A DNA stretch of 58,783 bases from Thermoplasmata archaeon (GTDB taxonomy: Archaea > Thermoplasmatota > Thermoplasmata > Thermoplasmatales > Thermoplasmataceae): positions 1 through 58,783 of the forward strand of contig JAJYRA010000016.1 of assembly GCA_021794355.1 (NCBI GenBank), given 5' to 3'. Below the pieces are notes generated by a model, which saw only the letters and a program-made list of their open reading frames with translations, did not search any database and was not told where the DNA came from. A program made the translations under genes and the position numbers. Within the stretch, counting starts at the first letter, position 1. Each line of letters begins with the position of its first letter. Of this stretch, positions 1 to 10,600 are shown piece after piece.

Positions 1-291
1 TGGGTATCCGGTGATTTTCTTGAAGAAACCATGAAAGGCACTGTCCAGATGCATCACAACCTGCTGGATACTTTGGGAATTGATTTCATTAAGCCATGGA
101 TATTCCTTCTTCAGTAAAGGGATAAGAAATGATATCTCACTACGAGTGATTGCCTCTCCTTTCTCAGTATATCTTTTATTGCGCAGATCAAGAAAATGAT
201 TCCATACAAACCTGCACGATCCAATATGTTTCTCAATGAGAATCTTCTGATCATCATTGGGATACATCCTGAATCTGTAGGCTTTATACAT
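1..291 (-). CDS. tnpB: TnpB-type RNA-guided nuclease (IS200/IS605 family), N-terminal fragment cut by window edge
   Basis: The frame is open from an ATG at 291 to the window edge, 97 codons. The N-terminus begins MYKAYRFRMYP and continues with CRFVWNHFLDLR, the helix-turn-helix and early RuvC-proximal pattern of TnpB/OrfB proteins; these normally run 350-420 residues, so about three quarters, including all RuvC catalytic residues and the zinc ribbon, lie outside the window. TnpB is the RNA-guided nuclease of IS200/IS605 transposons. No TnpA and no right end are visible, so whether the element is intact cannot be judged. The neighbour at 438 points the other way. Confidence 0.85.
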   Translation of the reverse strand, partial: MYKAYRFRMYPNDDQKILIEKHIGSCRFVWNHFLDLRNKRYTEKGEAITRSEISFLIPLLKKEYPWLNEINSQSIQQVVMHLDSAFHGFFKKITGYP

Positions 292-408
292 GCTATTTAT
301 CTAATATCACCCACTTTGTTAATCTTTTTGGTTCGCTTTCATCTCCTCTCTTAAGATCGGAGTTTTCTCGCTCACCTGATTATAAATTTGAAAGTTACCT
401 TCAATCTG

Positions 409-418
409 TTTATATAGT
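409..418 (+). promoter_or_regulatory. TATA box for the gene at 438
   Basis: The sequence TTTATATAG lies about 25 nt upstream of the ATG at 438, the usual archaeal TATA distance, so the transcript is probably leaderless or nearly so. Confidence 0.5.
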
Positions 419-437
419 ATTTTTCCATGAATTAAGA

Positions 438-1982
438 ATGTCTTTCTGGAAGCTTCTGTCCATAGGCCTTAAGCGAAGTTTTAGCCTAAGGATCCTTATG
501 GTTCTGCTTCTGGCTTCCCTATTGCTTTTTCCTGCCTTCGCGATGGATAATTCCACCATTTCAAAAAACATTTCCAACAACTATTATATCGCAGATACAC
601 AGCCCCAGAACAATACACTGATAAACAGCTCCCTGTGCTTCCTCTTAATAGGAGGGGACCTGAGGGCACAGGCAAACACGGAAATATGCTTCAATATTTC
701 AGCTGGGGTATTTTTTAATGGTATGGTTTCAATTAGATATTTCACAAACTCAACTGGTGATGGAAGGGTATTCATCAATACGTCAACAATTTCTACTCTC
801 GTCTTTCTCAAATTGAACATTAAAGGTAGTGCTTCAACATCCACGGTTTTTTTAAAAAGCTACTCCATAAATAGTTTTAAGGTGTTGAAGGGTGGGACTA
901 ACCAGAATGATGTAATTTTTAGCTTTAATCGTGTATATTTATTAAACAACCATTTAAAACGGGAAACCATCTATTACTGTTCTCTACCCTCTGAATATCT
1001 TGGTTTTTACGGATTTTCAGAAGTTTTTTATACAGTGCCATCCCAGAATTATGAATACAATGTTTCCCTTGAACTATCCGGTAATTCGGAAAAATCTGTA
1101 CCCATAGTAACCAACGGAACACCGGGAATCCTGTACTCAATTGCTGAAACATCAATTCTGGCAAAGTTAAATCAAAACGGTTACGGACTTTTTTCAATTA
1201 ACCATTTAGCAAATGACCATTCAACATATTTATCATTTAGGATTTATATCAAGAACCCTTCAATTTCTTCCTCAAATACCCCTGGAATTTACTTCTCCGT
1301 TGGATCGGCTGGGATGATAGCTTTCTCATCTATTTCTGTTGCGCTTTTATTCATTTATTTTCAGAGACGTGGATCAGCAAACAGGTTCCTATCCCTTCCA
1401 TTAAAGAGAACCCAATTTGTACTTTCTGATCTTCTTTCATCGATCCTTTTCATGACATTCATATCCCTGATATCTTTCATGTTTCTGGATTCCTACTGGA
1501 AAATAGCCTATGGAGATTTTCTCTCCTTTTTTGCGTTTTTTTATGTGGCAGTTTCCGATGCAATGATTCTCTTCGCCATATCATCCATTTACCTGTTAAT
1601 GTCAGGAAGGAATATGCACAGGATAACCAGTTCCCTGACAGTTTTCTTTACCCTTGTTATACCATTTTTAAACCTTCTTGCCTCTGCCTACTTTTACATA
1701 TTCACTTCAGGTTCCATATCAGGAGGTGCAACTTATATTACTGCCCCTATGGGATCATATTCCTTTTATTTCAATATTATTAGAGATATAATTCCGGTAG
1801 AAAGCGGCACACAGATGAATAAATATTTAGTGAATTCACCTATTCTTGGCATTAAAATGCTAAACAATACAGGTCTACTTGGTATGGAAACAGTAATCAT
1901 TTTTCTATCATGTCTCATAATTTCCTCTATCCTGTTTATTGCTGGAACTTATAAATATTCCAGAATGGCTGGTTTCTCCTGA
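438..1982 (+). CDS. ABC-2-like membrane protein with large extracellular domain
   Basis: 514 residues. A hydrophobic segment at about 17-36 is followed by about 250 extracytoplasmic residues rich in N-glycosylation sequons (NST, NIS, NNT, NSS). The C-terminal half holds about five membrane spans (near 287-306, 325-350, 358-388, 396-424, 483-507). One N-terminal span, a large outer loop and a C-terminal span bundle is the topology of ABC-2 export permeases, and an ABC ATPase with a second ABC-2-like permease follows at 2990-4612. The export role is inferred; no diagnostic motif is visible and the substrate is unknown. It could instead be a membrane-anchored surface protein. Confidence 0.6.
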   Translation: MSFWKLLSIGLKRSFSLRILMVLLLASLLLFPAFAMDNSTISKNISNNYYIADTQPQNNTLINSSLCFLLIGGDLRAQANTEICFNISAGVFFNGMVSIRYFTNSTGDGRVFINTSTISTLVFLKLNIKGSASTSTVFLKSYSINSFKVLKGGTNQNDVIFSFNRVYLLNNHLKRETIYYCSLPSEYLGFYGFSEVFYTVPSQNYEYNVSLELSGNSEKSVPIVTNGTPGILYSIAETSILAKLNQNGYGLFSINHLANDHSTYLSFRIYIKNPSISSSNTPGIYFSVGSAGMIAFSSISVALLFIYFQRRGSANRFLSLPLKRTQFVLSDLLSSILFMTFISLISFMFLDSYWKIAYGDFLSFFAFFYVAVSDAMILFAISSIYLLMSGRNMHRITSSLTVFFTLVIPFLNLLASAYFYIFTSGSISGGATYITAPMGSYSFYFNIIRDIIPVESGTQMNKYLVNSPILGIKMLNNTGLLGMETVIIFLSCLIISSILFIAGTYKYSRMAGFS

Positions 1983-2507
1983 TTACCCTTCTAAAAATTC
2001 AATTTTAGAGCAAATTAAATTACTGTACTTTTATGGCCTCATTCCCAATTTTTCATAAAAGAATATCACACATCCATCGAAGTGCTGAAAGGAAAAGTAT
2101 TATCATGAGAAATTACCAATCCCGATTTGTATTTCCTGCTGAAACAAGATCATATAAATATATGGGAAACCTGTAAAACTCCGTTAATCTGCTAAAGTGC
2201 TGAAGAATTATATTTGAGGAATGAATTTGAGAACCTAGGAAGGCTTCTTTCATCAGAGACTCTTGGCACTCCCTCTTAAAAGAATCCTATATCCCGCAGG
2301 TGATCAATCCACAGGGAAGGATGTTGTCCAAAGTGGCATAAATGTGTCACGAATAAACTTAGTGAGCTGGGTGAGTGTGTCAGTTTTCTAACACGGCATG
2401 TGTCATGAAACATGCAATACGTTATTTAAGTTGTATATGGGAAACACCGCTCCTGTTTTTTTGGTTGCCGGACAATACCTCAGCTCCTAAATAGTAATGC
2501 TTTAAGT
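1983..2507. other. Intergenic, no gene seen
   Basis: AT-rich stretch with stops in all frames. It contains a weak hairpin directly after the preceding gene (CTAAAA/TTTTAG arms near 1992-2009) that could aid termination, and a short inverted repeat (GCATGT/ACATGC) near 2395-2420. The right end, 2500-2507, is the left target duplication of the MITE. Confidence 0.4.
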
Positions 2508-2661
2508 GACATTGTCAAATCTTAGTTGATTTTTTCCCTTTGCGGATTTCAGTGATTTTGTGAGCATTTGCTTGAACCAGAGAATAGTGCGGTTTTTGCT
2601 CCAAGCAACTGTTCCACAGTATTTTCCATTTTCAAATTATCAACGCAAAAGTGTCAGTGTC
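2508..2661. mobile_element. 154-bp MITE, copy 1
   Basis: A 154-bp non-coding element almost identical to 33334-33487. Its ends are imperfect terminal inverted repeats (left GACATTGTCA; right end read inward GACACTGACA). It is flanked by an 8-bp direct repeat CTTTAAGT at 2500-2507 and 2662-2669, a target-site duplication. No transposase is encoded. Read on the minus strand, the inner part holds about 30 open codons that end next to the left terminus, as expected if the MITE is an internal deletion of a larger insertion sequence. Confidence 0.9.
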
Positions 2662-2770
2662 CTTTAAGTACTTGTTTTATATGATATAGAATGAGTATAA
2701 TGAGTCCAGTAACAAATCCAAAAGAAATCCAAGGGAAAAATAAGAGGGCGAATGTTAAGGTGATTCTGGA

Positions 2771-2956
2771 ATGACCAAGTATCATCTCAAATGCCTAAAC
2801 TGCGGACATGACTTTGATTTTGATTATAACCAGTTTGTGGGCATATCAAAGCTAGGGATAGTTATGAGATACGGTCCAAATTCATTTTCGGTGAAATGCC
2901 CTTCTTGCAGGAAACGTGAAAGGTATGATGTTTCCGATGAGGATGTGGTAGAATAA
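2771..2956 (+). CDS. Small zinc-ribbon protein
   Basis: 61 residues starting at ATG 2771, with a ribosome-binding-like AAGGTGAT 6 nt upstream. Two CxxC pairs (C8/C11 and C43/C46) separated by about 31 residues form a four-cysteine zinc ribbon; the C-terminus is acidic. It lies 33 bp ahead of an ABC transporter ATPase gene on the same strand and is probably co-transcribed. Function is unknown; a nucleic-acid-binding or regulatory role is only a guess from the fold. Confidence 0.7.
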   Translation: MTKYHLKCLNCGHDFDFDYNQFVGISKLGIVMRYGPNSFSVKCPSCRKRERYDVSDEDVVE

Positions 2957-2989
2957 ACTTGGAAGATAGGATAAGTTTGATGCCTTGGT

Positions 2990-3841
2990 GTGACTATGAA
3001 GATAACAGTTAATGACTTTTCCACGGGATATGGTGGTTTTGAGGTATTGCACCACATAGGTTTCGACATTGATTTGCCAGGGATATATGTTGTACTTGGC
3101 AAGAATGGTGCAGGAAAAACAACGCTTTTTAGGGCAATGACTGGGATGCTCGGGCCATACACCGGTTCCATAATGTTCGATGGTGTACCCCAGGTTCAGT
3201 CCACGGTTCGGATCGCCTATCTCAGCCACAAATATTCCATTCCGGCAGGAATGAATGTGAGGGCTGTGATGAAGTTCTTCGGCAAGGTTGAAGGAGTCTC
3301 TGGAGAGGAAGTTGACAATATTATAGAGGAATTCAACCTAAGAGAACTCCTGAATAAGAATATTCAAGGTTTAAGCCAGGGGCAGAAGAAAAGAGTTTCT
3401 CTTGCAAAATCGCTCATAGGAAACAAATCCCTCATGATCCTGGATGAACCGACAGCCAATCTTGATCCAAAAGTTTCCGGTGAAATAAGGGAACTTATCA
3501 CACGGAAAGCCCGTGATTCAATTGTAATGTACTCCTCACACAATCTTTACGAAGCAATGGATATTGGCACGGAGGTGATCGCCCTGAATGACGGTAAGGT
3601 TGTATACGCTGGAGATATAAGCAGCCTTAAAACTGACAGTTATAAAATTGGCATAAGAGGCAAGGGAATTGAGAAATTGGCAGATGACTACACAATAGAT
3701 GGTAAGTACTTTGTTTTCAACCTCAAGTCCCCATCGGAAGCAGCTGAGCTCATTAGTAGGCTTACCTCAGCAGGCGCCATGATCTACGAGGTGAAGGATA
3801 TGAGTAATCCTCTGGAGAGATTTTTCGATGATAGCTCATAA
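2990..3841 (+). CDS. ABC transporter ATP-binding protein
   Basis: 283 residues from a GTG at 2990; an ATG two codons later at 2996 is an equally good start. Walker A is GKNGAGKTT (37-45), the signature loop reads LSQGQKKR instead of LSGGQ, Walker B is LMILDEPTANLDP, and the switch histidine is in SSHN. The usual Q-loop glutamine is replaced by histidine (AYLSHKY). The C-terminal 70 residues follow the pattern of export ATPases that pair with ABC-2 permeases, and such a permease follows 33 bp downstream. The protein energises export of an unknown substrate. Confidence 0.93.
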   Translation: MTMKITVNDFSTGYGGFEVLHHIGFDIDLPGIYVVLGKNGAGKTTLFRAMTGMLGPYTGSIMFDGVPQVQSTVRIAYLSHKYSIPAGMNVRAVMKFFGKVEGVSGEEVDNIIEEFNLRELLNKNIQGLSQGQKKRVSLAKSLIGNKSLMILDEPTANLDPKVSGEIRELITRKARDSIVMYSSHNLYEAMDIGTEVIALNDGKVVYAGDISSLKTDSYKIGIRGKGIEKLADDYTIDGKYFVFNLKSPSEAAELISRLTSAGAMIYEVKDMSNPLERFFDDSS

Positions 3842-3874
3842 TTACACCAATCATATTAAAGGAGGATTGAGAAT

Positions 3875-4612
3875 GTGAATAAATTTATCCCCAATGGCGT
3901 TAAGATACTGGTTAATTTCAACCTCTCAAGGGCATTTAGTTCCGTTTATGGTATTTTTTATCTGTTGATCGGAATAGCCATGCCTATCACCTTTTCTGCT
4001 ATTCTTCTATCTTCCTTCAAGTCTATTATAGAATCGCCCGCATTGACTTCCGTTTTGAGGCAAACGATTCCCGCTTTCATTCCCCTTATGGTTACCATAG
4101 GAGGGATGGGTGTGACATACCTATTTTCAACTGACCGGTCAAATGGAGTGTATGAGTATTTGATAGCCACCGGAAAGATCAAGATTAAAGATATTTTTCT
4201 ATCATTCTCAATCGTTACAATATTATTAATATCAATAATTTTAGGGATAGATCTCACAACTATTTTCGTGATAATAAATTTCATGACCCCATCAATTGCC
4301 GTGAACATGTTTGAATTGATTGTGGTTTTCTCTATTCCCGTTTCATATGTATCATCGTTGATTTCCATACTCGCAATGTTGACATGGGTGTCGATGTCCA
4401 AAACGTATCCGGGAGTGAATGCGCCTGGAGGGGTCGGTTCTGTCATTGGTTTTATCCCGCCCTTAATTTTTTTGATCGTCATAGTCCGGATTTTCCATCC
4501 CTTGGACATTGTTTTGATTGGTGGATTATTCTCCATCGCCCTCATTATGATATTCATTGTTCTGCTCGTAGTCGTGGTAAGGAGTATGTCAAATGAGAGA
4601 ATGCTGACATAG
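3875..4612 (+). CDS. ABC-2-type transporter permease
   Basis: 245 residues starting at GTG 3875, with a good GGAGG ribosome-binding site about 10 nt upstream. Six hydrophobic segments are spread over the whole length, with the spacing of ABC-2 permeases, and a re-entrant-like GGMGVTYLFSTDRSNGVYEYL stretch between spans 2 and 3 resembles the conserved cytoplasmic coupling helix. It follows the ATPase gene directly and forms its membrane partner. Substrate unknown; the surrounding surface-protein genes suggest an envelope or secretion role. Confidence 0.85.
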   Translation: MNKFIPNGVKILVNFNLSRAFSSVYGIFYLLIGIAMPITFSAILLSSFKSIIESPALTSVLRQTIPAFIPLMVTIGGMGVTYLFSTDRSNGVYEYLIATGKIKIKDIFLSFSIVTILLISIILGIDLTTIFVIINFMTPSIAVNMFELIVVFSIPVSYVSSLISILAMLTWVSMSKTYPGVNAPGGVGSVIGFIPPLIFLIVIVRIFHPLDIVLIGGLFSIALIMIFIVLLVVVVRSMSNERMLT

Positions 4613-4960
4613 ATCTTAAAACTGGGTTCCATCTTATTTTAGCCTAAATCTTAGATTAGATAGGTGAGATTCCTAAGAAATTCATCGTCCTGAGATTTCT
4701 AAGAGTTGCCTATATCATCCTCTATGGATTATTATGGCATCTGGCGTATCACCACCCTTTTCATTGAATTCTACAACTATGTAGTCAATATTTTATTGGT
4801 GAATATTTCTAAAACCCCCAGTTTCTTCAATCAAGAGTCAATGAATTGAAAGATGTCAATTGCCTGTGAAGATCAGTAAACTTTATCCACTTGAAAGTGC
4901 ACTGACTCATATTTATTAAATAAAACCCAGTTTTATGATTTAAACATATCTCTTTCACGA
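4613..4960. other. Intergenic, no gene seen
   Basis: About 350 bp of AT-rich DNA with no open frame that looks coding and no RNA gene recognised. The right end carries the promoter of the next gene. Confidence 0.4.
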
Positions 4961-4970
4961 AAATATATAT
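4961..4970 (+). promoter_or_regulatory. TATA box that decides the start of the propeller gene
   Basis: AAATATATAT is centred about 29 nt before ATG 4995. It abuts the upstream in-frame GTG at 4971, so the GTG would lie ahead of the expected transcription start; the ATG at 4995 is the likely leaderless start. Confidence 0.55.
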
Positions 4971-4994
4971 GTGAAGTATTCACATGCTTTGGTT

Positions 4995-7571
4995 ATGAGA
5001 GAATTTAAAGGCCTATCTATAAAGGTTATAGTCCTCTCCATAGCCCTGCTTTTAATAATTCCCATAATGATTCCTGTTTCGTTCAACACCTCGCCTTTTA
5101 ATAATAGATCTACTGGTCTGGAACATAATGATATAAGGTCTAATGTGACAAAATCATCTAAAGCCCAGCCGTTTAACATGTCTAAATATTATAATCCTGA
5201 GACATATATCTTTTCCAACAGTTCCTTCATAAATGGTTATTACTGCAATCACGGCAACACAAGGCAGCCCTATGATTCCATCTACGATCCACATAACCAT
5301 CTGCTTTATCTTGTTAAATACTTATCCAGTGAACTCTGCATAGTAAACCTTTCCACTGAGACCCTAGTATCTCAGGTAAATGTAAACACAGAGGCTTCAT
5401 GCTTGGTATACTCCCCTATTAATAACCGAATTTTTATTTCCAGTATCTGCAACGATCAGGTAGCTGTCCTTAATCCGACTACGGAGAGGATCGTTAAAAA
5501 CATATCAGTGGGAATAGGCACATGTTCAATGGCCCTCAGTCCGAAGGGGAATGTACTTTATGCCTTCAATGAGTTTAGCAAAAACATTTCCGTGATAAAT
5601 GTTTCAAGCTGCCGTGGAACTGGATCTATTAGAACTAAATATGATCCGACGGGAGGTATTACAGACTTCAATGGAAGTATCATTTATGCCATAACCAACC
5701 AGACCAGCAATCTCTGTATAATTAACGCAAGCACTGAAAAAGTCCTGAAGGATGTAAATACTGGAGCACTGATTAAGGGCATAACCTGTGATTCTCTGAA
5801 TGGAAACGTATATATTTCTTCCATCCTAGGTCCAGATATTGCTTGTTTCAATTCCCATAATTTATCCTTTGGGAATAGGGTTCAAACCCCGTTGGATGGA
5901 AAAATTGTGTTCTGTGCATCCAATGATCAGATATACATTTCTGATGGATTTACCAATGGGTTCTCATATCTCAATATTCAGGGAATGATCATGGGAAAAA
6001 TTACCAATGTTTCCAACTTTCCCGTTTCCTATACACTCATACCTTCCGATCATCTCATTGTTACGGATAATTATTTATCCTGTACAGTTACATTTTTGAA
6101 TTTCTCCACCTTTTCCATTGTAAAAACCTTGAATACCACCTATTCCCCATATTCCTCAGTTTACTGCAATTACAATGGTTATCTCTATGTAACCCAGAAA
6201 TACCGAGATAATGTACTGGTTCTGGAATTAAGCACTATGAAGTTAATTTCTACCATACCTGTTCAGGGGACTCCCACACTCATAAAAATCAATCCATTCA
6301 ACGGGGAAATATACGTGCTGAATTCTCTTTCAGATAGTGTTACGGTTATTTCCCCAATGAATGATGATCGAACAGCAAACATAACGCTGGGCCAGAATCC
6401 CTCAGATCTGGCTTTTAATCCCCATAACGGGACAACCTATGTTTCCAGTTGCCAGTCCATTAATATATCTGCAATTCGTAACAATTCAACTACTGTAAAT
6501 TACGTTTACAGAACGGGTTTTGGTATTAGGGAGATCACATATGACGCCAGGAATTCAATTTTATTTGCGGCCAATGGTATTCTCGGATCTGTTTCAGCAA
6601 TTTCAACTATAAACCAAAAAATTTTCTTGAATCCCATAGAAGTCCAGAATCCAGATAGCCTTGTATATTGCCAGAGTAATGGAATTGTATATATTTCAAA
6701 TGAATCCTTCTCGATTACCCTATGGAACTCTGTGACTGGAATTGTGACTCATGTAAAAACACCGGGTTTTCTGGGAAGACGATTGTTTAGGGATAGTTTT
6801 AAAAAGGAGATATTCTATCTTACCTACAACAGGGAAATCCTCGTGTACAGTGATAATAAAGACTCTCCCTCGGCCTTTATTAACTCCACTTTTAATCAGG
6901 TATGCCTCTCCTTTGCACATAATGGAAGAGAGATAGTTATTACCGATACTTCCCAGGGAGTCGTGAACATACTCATACCCAGAGAAACGTATGGTATCAG
7001 AGTGATGGAATATGGCCTTTCAGCCAATGTTCCATGGTACTTCAATATAACAGGTTTGAACAATTCACAAAAAATAACAAATAACAGTTATTCTGTGTTC
7101 CTGCCACCGGGCACTTACAACTATACCGCCCAGTCTTCGGATAAGGTTTACAACTCCTCCCTTAGGGGAGAGGCTATATTGACTCAAAGGGGGTTGAATT
7201 TAAGCATAAGCTTTACACCCAATCTCTACTCTGTTTGCTTCAGAAACTCTGAATTTAGCAGTGGTGTTCGCATGAGTGTTAAAATTGATAACCTATCAAA
7301 AAGTTCCACGAACGGTAATATTTACTTCAACCTCCCAAACGGTAGTTATATTGCCCTTGTGGAATTAAATTTATCCAACGGCAACTTGTTATTCCTGGAG
7401 GGATTCACTGTTCATGGTAGGAATGTGTCCCTGATTCCCAATATTTCGTTGCATAATGAAAATTATAATGTATTTCTCGGTTCAATCTATGCAATTTTAT
7501 TTGCTGTGATGCTCGTTGCATTCATTTCTGTTGCATTTATAATATACATCAGGAAATTCAGAAGAATTTGA
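4995..7571 (+). CDS. Membrane-anchored YVTN-type beta-propeller surface protein
   Basis: 858 residues from ATG 4995 (a GTG at 4971 is also in frame but overlaps the TATA region). An N-terminal signal anchor is followed by about 580 residues of repeated 40-residue units with the YVTN/NHL propeller rhythm (for example NPTTERIVKNISVG, NPFNGEIYVLNSLSDSVTVI). Then comes a beta-sandwich module (GLSANVPWYFNITG, LPPGTYNYT) also found in both sedolisins of this window, a single membrane helix and a basic tail RKFRRI. Many NxS/T sequons suggest heavy glycosylation. Probably an S-layer-associated or binding protein; the ligand is unknown. Confidence 0.75.
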   Translation: MREFKGLSIKVIVLSIALLLIIPIMIPVSFNTSPFNNRSTGLEHNDIRSNVTKSSKAQPFNMSKYYNPETYIFSNSSFINGYYCNHGNTRQPYDSIYDPHNHLLYLVKYLSSELCIVNLSTETLVSQVNVNTEASCLVYSPINNRIFISSICNDQVAVLNPTTERIVKNISVGIGTCSMALSPKGNVLYAFNEFSKNISVINVSSCRGTGSIRTKYDPTGGITDFNGSIIYAITNQTSNLCIINASTEKVLKDVNTGALIKGITCDSLNGNVYISSILGPDIACFNSHNLSFGNRVQTPLDGKIVFCASNDQIYISDGFTNGFSYLNIQGMIMGKITNVSNFPVSYTLIPSDHLIVTDNYLSCTVTFLNFSTFSIVKTLNTTYSPYSSVYCNYNGYLYVTQKYRDNVLVLELSTMKLISTIPVQGTPTLIKINPFNGEIYVLNSLSDSVTVISPMNDDRTANITLGQNPSDLAFNPHNGTTYVSSCQSINISAIRNNSTTVNYVYRTGFGIREITYDARNSILFAANGILGSVSAISTINQKIFLNPIEVQNPDSLVYCQSNGIVYISNESFSITLWNSVTGIVTHVKTPGFLGRRLFRDSFKKEIFYLTYNREILVYSDNKDSPSAFINSTFNQVCLSFAHNGREIVITDTSQGVVNILIPRETYGIRVMEYGLSANVPWYFNITGLNNSQKITNNSYSVFLPPGTYNYTAQSSDKVYNSSLRGEAILTQRGLNLSISFTPNLYSVCFRNSEFSSGVRMSVKIDNLSKSSTNGNIYFNLPNGSYIALVELNLSNGNLLFLEGFTVHGRNVSLIPNISLHNENYNVFLGSIYAILFAVMLVAFISVAFIIYIRKFRRI

Positions 7572-7638
7572 CTGCTTCAGGGAAGATGATGAAAGGGGAT
7601 TATACATTGCAAATAGCATATTTTGAGAAAAGATTATT

Positions 7639-10600
7639 ATGCATCTTTTTACTGTTAAAGTGTATTTTATGAGATTGACAGAAGGAAGGAAAAAGATTCT
7701 TATTTCTACTATTTTAGTGGGCATAATGGTCTTTTCATCCTTTGCCCTGAGCATAAATAATCAATTTTCTGAATCTGATGGATTAAGTGGCAGTTCACAT
7801 AACTCGTTTACCTCTGGGCATAATTTTACGGTAAATCTTGGTCCCAGAGAATATATACCTTATCACATATCAACCAGAGGCTTATCAAAAAATGCCACAT
7901 ACTATGGAATGATGAATGTGATGATTACATTCAAATTGCAGAATACGAGTAGCCTTAATTTATATCTTTCCAATCTTCAAAATCCATCAAGCCAGTTATA
8001 TCATAAATATCTGACCAGAGAGCAATTTGCCTCTGAGTACTCTGCTTCAAAAAAATTTTACTCCATTGCAACGGAATATTTTTCATCCTTTCCTTATTCA
8101 TCGGTAAAAACCTATAACGATAGGATTTCCCTGATGATCAGGGCACCTTCCTCCACCATTAACAGGATCTTTCACACCCAGATTTCTGAATCACTTGGGA
8201 AAAACAGTGTGTATTATTTTGCGACTATCAAGCCTTCACTCCCCTCCCTCATAGGCAGTGAAATATCCCAGATATCCGGTTTGAATAATACCCCGGTGGC
8301 AGAACTGGCTTCCCTCTATCATTCAAATCCAGGTATAATTTCAAGCACCATGATGTCGAAGATAGATGGTTATCCTGCACCCATCAATAACTCTGGTGTT
8401 CAGTATCTTTATGGCTCAGACCTTCAAGTTGCATACTGTGCTCAACCCCTTTACAATGTGACGTATCCTACCAATGAGGTGGTGGCAACCATTCTCTGGG
8501 CAGGAAACACGAGCACAGGACAGCCAGTGGGACCATTCAATCCCCAAAACATATACAACTATTACAACAGTACAATCCCCTCTGGAGAGCCCCATGCTAC
8601 CGTCCATGGGGTTCCCATTGGAGGTGCAGCCTATCCAGGTAAGTCTGCTGATGGTGATACTTCAGGAGTGACACTGGAAAACACCCTCGATCTGGAGATG
8701 GTTGGCAGCCTTGCCCCTGGTTCCAATATATATAATGTCTATGGTCCTTCGCCAACAGAGGCCTGCCTGAATGGGGCCCTTGCGTATATCTTGAACCCGA
8801 ACTCAACGGCAAGTGCTCTGAACAGGGTCTCAGTTATTTCCAATTCATGGGGAACGCCAGAGTTTAACGATACAGCATGGTATGAATATCTTCAGGAGGC
8901 ACAGGTAAGGGGAATATCGGTTCTGGCAAGTAGTGGGGACTCAGGCGATAATCCAGGTAGTTCATCCTACTCCGCCAATGCAAACTACACCGGTGACTTT
9001 CTCAACTTTCCTGCCTCCATGGCCTATAACAACTTTGGAATAACTTCCGTTGGAGGCACAACCCTATCCCTTACAGGTAACCTACATATAAAAAAACAGA
9101 CAGCATGGTATGAGATTGAAAAATTGTTTAAGTTTATTCCCCTGGACCCTGTGGGAAGCGTGGGTGGTATAAGCAGCGTGTTTCCTGAAACAGCATGGCA
9201 GAAAGATACGGAAGCAAATAATGTTATCCAGGGTAAAGGGCTGGGCGTTCCAGATATAGCGGCCTTGGCCAATAATACCCTGATGTGCGTCACTGTAAAT
9301 GGTAGGGAAACCATATGTTCTGTAGCAGGAACCAGTGTTGCCTCACCCACTGAGGCTGGCATAATTGCTGATATCAATGCCGTACTTGCCCACTATAATC
9401 AATCTCCACTTGGGTATCTGAATCCCATAATATATCCTATGGCCAACAAGGCTCTATATGGACCTTCAAATTCAATGAGAGCCACATATAAAACAACCTT
9501 GGATCACCAGACCTACCTTCCCCTAAACCCATTCTATGATGTACATCAGGGAGGAAATGATCTGTATAAAGCTGTATATGGGTACAATCTTGTAACTGGT
9601 TGGGGTTCCATCTACGCCTATAATTTTACCCAGTTCGTTCTCCGTATTAATTTCACCAACCTTCCATATGCCATGAATGGAATCGAGAATGTGGTGAACA
9701 TTTCAACCCTGAATCTTTCCTCAGGGAATGGAAAAATGTCCATGGTACAGTCGTTTTATGTATCTGATGAGCTGAAAGCCCCTGTTTATATGATTGAAAG
9801 TGAAGTTTCACTATCCCATGGATCTGGAAATGCCTGGACAGCTAACCTGAGTCTGAAAGCAGGTTATCCATATTTTTCCGGTGTCAAATCGCAGAATAAT
9901 TATGAATACTCAGTGAATAAAACACTTAACCTGACCACCCCTGCAAAATTAGAGATTAAAACATACCTGAGTAGTGGTTTTTCGGGTAACTTAACAGTCT
10001 TAAAATTAGATGTTAATGGGAATATAATAGAAATGCCACTTCCAGGAGGATCTTTTATTATTGGATCCAGAAGTTACAGTTACACGGATCAATACTCAGG
10101 CGTACACTTGCCAGATCTGGGAATTGAGGAGCCGGGATACCTGCTGGATCCTCAGTTTTCAATGGTTTCTGGTATTAAGGGAGGAAAAGCCATTTTCAGT
10201 TCACCCACAAGTGCCAATGTGACATTCAAAATGCTACCCTATGGAAGGCAGAACTATGTAAATAGCACCACAGTACTTTATAATGCAAATCTGAGCCATA
10301 TATCAAGAAGCTCCTCGGATCTGCAATGGAAAAGAACTGGACACGATACCTGGCATGTACAGTATGAAAATGGTGCCGCCAATCAGGGAATATATGCCTA
10401 CCTGCCTTCATATGATGTGGTTTTCAGGGAAAGTGGGCTTCCACCCGATCATCCCTGGAATATAAAAATGGGTGATTTAAGAGATTCCAGTTCCAATTCT
10501 TTTATTTCAATTGCTCTTCTGAATGGCACCTATGAGGTTCAGCCTGGAGATTCTTCAGGATTTTATTATGCTCCACAGAATTATTCCTTTTCAGTTTCAG

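Noticed and set aside
3958-4632. Long minus-strand frame opposite the ABC-2 permease
   Set aside because: Antisense to a gene with six clear membrane spans and a good ribosome-binding site; its composition (Met/Ile/Thr-rich) is what the complement of hydrophobic codons gives.
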